DNA from: Multiplicimicrobium sp043718225
Lineage (GTDB): Bacteria; Omnitrophota; Omnitrophia; Omnitrophales; Aquincolibacteriaceae
Direction: 5' to 3'
DNA length: 8,241 nucleotides
Assembly: GCA_043718225.1 (NCBI GenBank)
Contig: JAYSWD010000018.1
Location: 1-8,241 of the forward strand
The notes under the pieces: generated by a model
What the model saw: only the letters and a program-made list of their open reading frames with translations
Databases searched by the model: none
What the model was told of the DNA's origin: nothing
Translations under genes and position numbers: made by a program
Shown: in pieces, positions 5,594 through 8,241 of the stretch
How positions within the stretch are numbered: the stretch's first letter is position 1
Layout of the letters: every line of letters starts with the position of its first letter

Positions 5594-6253
5594 ATGCGTA
5601 TTGTTCTTTTGGGTCCTCCCGGAGCGGGAAAAGGAACGCACGCAAAAGTTATGAAAGAAAAGTACAGCCTGACGCAGCTGGCGACCGGCGATATTTTGCG
5701 TCGGCATATGAAAGAAGGCACAGGCCTTGGCGTGCAGGCGCGTTCGACAATTGAAAAGGGCGCGTTGGTTTCGGATACGCTCGTGAATGAAATGATGTTC
5801 GCGGAAATTTCGGCTTTGCCGAAAGACAAAGGTTTTATTTTGGATGGTTATCCGCGTACGTTCGGACAAGCGGAAGCGCTGGAAAAATTTCTTGAAAAAG
5901 AAAACATTCCGTTGGATTTGGTTTTAAATTTTGAGACGTCCGAAAAAGTTATTTTAGAGCGGCTTTCGGGCCGCCGCGTGAATCCGACGACGGGACGTGT
6001 TTATCATATTCGCAATATGCCGCCGAAAGTCGAAGGCATTTGCGATGATACGGGCGAGAAGCTGATTCAGCGCAAAGATGACGCGCCGGAAACGATTCGT
6101 AACCGGCTAAACGTTTATCAGAACGAAACGGCGCCTTTGATTAATTTTTATCAGAAACGTGATTTGTTGCAGAACATTCCGGGCGATTATGATGTGCCGG
6201 AATTGCAGCCGATTATAACAAAGCTCTTTGAAAAACTCAGTTTGATTGCATGA
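5594..6253 (+). CDS. adk: Adenylate kinase, long-LID form
   Basis: It catalyses ATP + AMP to 2 ADP in the cytosol. The 219-residue protein has the P-loop GPPGAGKGT at residues 7-15, the AMP-site TGD (31-33), and the family signature FILDGYPRT at 81-89. A long LID domain covers about 126-163, ending in RKDDAPETIRNRL. Of the four LID positions that hold zinc cysteines in Gram-positive enzymes (130, 133, 150, 153), only C150 remains; the others are N130, T133 and T153, so zinc binding is not expected. The ATG at 5594 was chosen because it gives the family start MRIVLLGPPG. The upstream TTG at 5588 overlaps the secY stop. Its stop overlaps the map start as ATGA. Confidence 0.98.
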   Translation: MRIVLLGPPGAGKGTHAKVMKEKYSLTQLATGDILRRHMKEGTGLGVQARSTIEKGALVSDTLVNEMMFAEISALPKDKGFILDGYPRTFGQAEALEKFLEKENIPLDLVLNFETSEKVILERLSGRRVNPTTGRVYHIRNMPPKVEGICDDTGEKLIQRKDDAPETIRNRLNVYQNETAPLINFYQKRDLLQNIPGDYDVPELQPIITKLFEKLSLIA

Positions 6254-7056
6254 TCGAGCTTAAGTCTAAGCGCGAGATTGAAATCATGCAGGAAGCGGCG
6301 CTGATCATACAAAAAATCTTTGCTGCCGTGCAGCCGGCGGTTGTGGAAAACGCGACAACGAATGATTTGGACGCGGTTGCGGATAAAGTCATTCGCGCGA
6401 ACGGCGGAATATCCGCGTTTAAGGGATACCGCGGCTTTCCGAAAGTGGCATGCATCTCGGTGAACGAGGAAGTCGTGCACGGGATACCCGGCAATAAAAA
6501 GCTGAAAAAAGGCGATCTCGTTAGTTTCGATATCGGTGTGATATACAAAAGTTTTTATTCGGATGCGGCCAGATCCTGGTGCGTCGGCGGAGCCGATGCG
6601 AAAACCCAGAAGCTGATGGATGCTTCAAAGGGCGGAATGGAAGCGGGGCTTGCGGCATATAAGCCGGGCTGTCAAATCGGTGATTTGTCAGCGGCAATTC
6701 AAGCGCATATTGAATCGCGCGGATACGGCGTGGTGCGTGATTTCGTGGGACACGGAATCGGAAAAAGCTTGCATGAAGAACCGCAGGTTCCGAATTACGG
6801 AAAAGCGGGCAGAGGATTGAAGATTGAACCCGGATTGGTTCTCGCGATTGAGCCGATGGTGACGCAGGGTTCGCATGAAGTACAGATTTTAGCGGATGGT
6901 TGGACTGTGGTAACGAAAGACCGGTCCTGGGCAAGCCATTATGAAGATACGATAGCATTTACGGAAACCGGATTTATAAATTTAACGGGCGGCTACAGTG
7001 TTAATGTCGGCTCTCAGCGAATCTCAACCGCCGATAAAAAAGATAAGCAGGAATAA
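6250..7056 (+). CDS. map: Methionine aminopeptidase, type I
   Basis: This enzyme removes the initiator methionine from new proteins and needs two divalent metal ions. The metal ligands D94, D105, H168, E201 and E232 are all present, as are H77 (in VVHGIPG) and H175 (in KSLHEEP), the conserved active-site histidines. The lack of an N-terminal zinc-finger extension fits the type Ia form. The catalytic domain ends near residue 247 (TETGFINLT), and about 20 further residues form a tail that contains a possible degenerate hairpin repeat (7009-7032). The ATGA overlap with adk suggests coupled translation. The stop overlaps the infA start by 1 nt. Confidence 0.98.
   Translation: MIELKSKREIEIMQEAALIIQKIFAAVQPAVVENATTNDLDAVADKVIRANGGISAFKGYRGFPKVACISVNEEVVHGIPGNKKLKKGDLVSFDIGVIYKSFYSDAARSWCVGGADAKTQKLMDASKGGMEAGLAAYKPGCQIGDLSAAIQAHIESRGYGVVRDFVGHGIGKSLHEEPQVPNYGKAGRGLKIEPGLVLAIEPMVTQGSHEVQILADGWTVVTKDRSWASHYEDTIAFTETGFINLTGGYSVNVGSQRISTADKKDKQE
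7009..7032 (-). repeat. Possible degenerate hairpin repeat in the map 3' end
   Basis: The + strand reads GGCTCT ... TCTCAACCGCC, matching both arms of the reverse-orientation repeat, with GGC/GCC able to pair at the ends. The inner stem is lost. It lies in the non-conserved tail of Map and keeps the GGC-TCT codon phase seen in rplE. Confidence 0.4.
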
Positions 7057-7274
7057 TGGCTAAAGAAGAAGCGATTGAAGTTGAAGGTAAAGTGGTTGAA
7101 CCATTACCCAATGCTCGGTTTCGTGTTCAGATCGAAGGCGGGCATATCATCCTTGCACATATTTCGGGAAAGATGCGCATGAATTACATCCGTATTTTGC
7201 CGGGAGACTCGGTTAAGGTTGAGCTTTCGCCGTATGATTTAACGCGCGGGCGGATTACTTATCGCGTGAAATGA
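7056..7274 (+). CDS. infA: Translation initiation factor IF-1
   Basis: This 72-residue, single S1-like OB-fold protein binds the 30S A site during initiation. The sequence MAKEEAIEVEGKVVEPLPNARFRV, followed by HISGKMRMNYIRILPGDSVKVELSPYDLTRGRI, is a near-standard IF-1 of standard length. AGGA at 7049-7052, within the map 3' end, can serve as ribosome binding site. The start overlaps the map stop by 1 nt (TAATG). The order map-infA-rpmJ is common in bacteria. A 98-nt gap with two hairpins follows. Confidence 0.98.
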   Translation: MAKEEAIEVEGKVVEPLPNARFRVQIEGGHIILAHISGKMRMNYIRILPGDSVKVELSPYDLTRGRITYRVK

Positions 7275-7278
7275 CCTG

Positions 7279-7314
7279 TTTCGTTTTGCTTTGCGACTAA
7301 ACTCGCAAAGCAAA
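7279..7314 (-). repeat. Perfect 12-bp hairpin after infA, related to the repeat family
   Basis: Arms 7285-7296 (TTTGCTTTGCGA) and 7303-7314 (TCGCAAAGCAAA) pair perfectly over 12 bp around a 6-nt loop. No T-run follows on the + strand, so it does not look like an intrinsic terminator for infA. On the - strand the stem is followed by GCAAAACGAAACAG, which equals the end and tail of the repeat copy before rpsE. Confidence 0.75.
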
Positions 7315-7325
7315 TAAAGTGTGTC

Positions 7326-7363
7326 AGTAATATTTGGCTCTGCGCTTTTGGCGCAACCGCAAA
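7326..7363 (-). repeat. Hairpin repeat copy before rpmJ
   Basis: The core at 7336-7360 reads GGCTCTGCGC, TTTTG loop, GCGCAACCGC. The stem TGCGC (7341-7345) pairs with GCGCA (7351-7355). The flank AGTAATATT (7326-7334) matches copy 2 in rplE exactly. As before rpsH, it follows a larger hairpin by about 11 nt. Confidence 0.9.
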
Positions 7364-7372
7364 GAGGAAAGT

Positions 7373-7486
7373 ATGAAAGTAAGATCGTCAGTAAAAAGAA
7401 TTTGTGAAAATTGTAAAATTGTAAGACGCGAGCGTCGGGTGTATGTGATTTGCACCAATCCGAAGCATAAGCAAAGACAGGGTTAA
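7373..7486 (+). CDS. rpmJ: 50S ribosomal protein L36, zinc-binding type
   Basis: This is a 37-residue protein beginning MKVRSSVKRICENCKIVRR and ending HKQRQG, the standard length and sequence of short L36. The zinc ligands C11, C14, C27 and H32 (C-x2-C-x12-C-x4-H) are all present. L36 is a late-assembling protein of the 50S that stabilises 23S rRNA near the stalk base. GAGGAAA at 7364-7370 is the Shine-Dalgarno. The zinc form fits with zinc-type S14 in the same operon. It is flanked on both sides by hairpin repeats in opposite orientation. Confidence 0.97.
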   Translation: MKVRSSVKRICENCKIVRRERRVYVICTNPKHKQRQG

Positions 7487-7496
7487 AAGCGTTCTT

Positions 7497-7520
7497 GGCG
7501 GTTGCGCATAGCGCAGAGCC
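7497..7520 (+). repeat. Hairpin repeat copy before rpsM (forward)
   Basis: The core reads GGCGGTTGCGC, ATA loop, GCGCAGAGCC. The stem TGCGC (7503-7507) pairs with GCGCA (7511-7515), with GGC/GCC outside. The tail GCAATATAACAG follows, directly before the rpsM ribosome binding site. Confidence 0.9.
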
Positions 7521-7543
7521 GCAATATAACAGCAGGAGAAAAT

Positions 7544-7927
7544 ATGCCGCGTATTTTGGGTGTCGATATTCCGAGAGATAAAAAAACTTTTATTTCGTTA
7601 ACGTATTTATACGGCGTTGGGCGCAACCTTTCTCACAAAATTTTGGAAAAAGCGAAAGTTGATCCTCATAAGCGCGCCAAAGATTTGACGGAAGCAGAAC
7701 TTTCGGCGATCACGGGCGTTTTGCAGCGTGATTGCAAAATCGAAGGTGATTTGCGCCGTGATATTCACCAGAACATCAAGCGTTTGATGGATATTCGCAC
7801 TTATCGCGGGTTAAGACATCTTAAAGGGTTGCCGGTTCGCGGTCAGCGTACGCATACCAACGCACGTACTCGCAAGGGCAAGCGCAAGACAATCGGCGGG
7901 CTGACTAAGAAGCCCGTAGCTAAATAA
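7544..7927 (+). CDS. rpsM: 30S ribosomal protein S13
   Basis: This 127-residue S13 lies in the head of the 30S, where it bridges to L5 and touches P-site tRNA through its basic C-terminal tail. The start MPRILGVDIPRDKKTFISLTYLYGVG and the block DIRTYRGLRHLKGLPVRGQRTHTNARTRKGKRKT are highly typical. The ATG at 7544 was chosen because it gives the family N-terminus and is preceded by CAGGAGA (7532-7538). An in-frame start at 7502 lies within the hairpin repeat and would add 14 unrelated residues. rpmJ-rpsM-rpsK is the normal order at the head of the alpha operon. Confidence 0.97.
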   Translation: MPRILGVDIPRDKKTFISLTYLYGVGRNLSHKILEKAKVDPHKRAKDLTEAELSAITGVLQRDCKIEGDLRRDIHQNIKRLMDIRTYRGLRHLKGLPVRGQRTHTNARTRKGKRKTIGGLTKKPVAK

Positions 7928-7939
7928 TTTTAAGTAATT

Positions 7940-7966
7940 GCCGGTTGAGCCGTCAGGCTCAGAGGC
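7940..7966 (+). repeat. Hairpin repeat copy before rpsK (forward)
   Basis: The core reads GCCGGTTGAGCC, GTCA loop, GGCTCAGAGGC. The stem TGAGCC (7946-7951) pairs with GGCTCA (7956-7961), a different stem sequence from the other copies but fully paired. The tail AAAATATAATCG follows. Confidence 0.9.
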
Positions 7967-7996
7967 AAAATATAATCGCAATAGGAGTGATGAAGA

Positions 7997-8241
7997 ATGG
8001 CTAAGAAAAAGATTAAGCACTTAACCAAAGGTGTAGTGCATATTTTCGCGAGTTTTAATAATACGATTGTGACCATCTCTGATCCTAAGGGTCAAACAGT
8101 TTGCTGGTCTTCTTCCGGTGCGAATGGTTTCGCGGGTTCAAAAAAATCCACGCCTTTCGCCGCTCAGGTTGCTTCCGAAAAAGCGGCCAAAAAAGCGATG
8201 GAATACGGCATGAAAGAAGTTGAAGTTTTTATTAAGGGTCC
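7997..8241 (+). CDS. rpsK: 30S ribosomal protein S11, N-terminal part (partial)
   Basis: The frame stays open to the window's end, giving 81 residues of a protein usually about 125-130 long. S11 is part of the platform of the 30S subunit near the E site. KGVVHIFASFNNTIVTISDPKGQTVCWSSSGANGFAGSKKSTPFAAQVA is the conserved core of S11. AGGAG at 7983-7987 lies 9 nt before the ATG at 7997; an ATG at 7990 is out of frame and ends after four codons. It follows S13 as expected. Confidence 0.97.
   Translation, partial: MAKKKIKHLTKGVVHIFASFNNTIVTISDPKGQTVCWSSSGANGFAGSKKSTPFAAQVASEKAAKKAMEYGMKEVEVFIKG

Noticed and set aside
7279..7320. Intrinsic terminator after infA
   Set aside because: The stem is strong but no T-run follows on the + strand, and the operon order continues with rpmJ.
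7502..7543. Longer S13 start at 7502
   Set aside because: It would begin inside a hairpin repeat. The ATG at 7544 gives the family N-terminus and has a good ribosome site.
1672..7970. Ribosomal-protein autoregulatory site or riboswitch repeated before several cistrons
   Set aside because: Not excluded, but the copies face both directions and also occur inside coding sequence, which a single cis-acting RNA would not do.

Overview
The window is a stretch of a bacterial ribosomal-protein superoperon (S10-spc-alpha order), entirely on the + strand. It runs from the 3' end of rpsQ (S17) through rplN, rplX, rplE, rpsN, rpsH, rplF, rplR, rpsE, rplO, secY, adk, map, infA, rpmJ and rpsM into the 5' part of rpsK. 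Every gene is assigned from recognisable protein sequence. The organism is a bacterium with a zinc-ribbon (type Z) S14, a zinc-type L36, no rpmD (L30) between rpsE and rplO, and moderate GC. This would suit an uncultured lineage such as Omnitrophota or a relative, but that placement is a guess.

Layout: positions 1-1616 hold S17 (partial), L14, L24, L5 and S14, tightly packed. Positions 1729-4244 hold S8, L6, L18, S5 and L15, with wider gaps. Positions 4257-7274 hold secY, adk, map and infA, packed or overlapping (ATGA at adk/map, 1-nt overlap at map/infA). Positions 7373-8241 hold L36, S13 and S11 (partial), again with wider gaps. The genes build the ribosome (L14, L24, L5, S14, S8, L6, L18, S5, L15, L36, S13, S11), start translation (IF1), export proteins (SecY), trim the initiator methionine (Map) and balance adenylates (Adk).

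The unusual content is a family of short hairpin repeats that fills the gaps. The core reads GCCGGTTG, a variable stem-loop, then CAGAGGC, with an A-rich tail. I count eight good copies. Six lie in gaps: before rpsH, rpsE, rplO, rpmJ, rpsM and rpsK. Two lie in tandem and in frame inside the 5' end of rplE, where they encode an extra N-terminal peptide. Copies occur in both orientations, and the stem sequences change while pairing is kept. Two larger hairpins next to copies (before rpsH and before rpmJ) look like diverged relatives; one shares a 13-nt tail with the rpsE copy. Degenerate copies may also form the C-terminal tail of Map and part of the N-terminal extension of S5. The picture resembles the palindromic elements of Rickettsia that insert in frame into genes, but here inside a core ribosomal operon. 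Every intergenic gap longer than 20 nt holds at least one hairpin.
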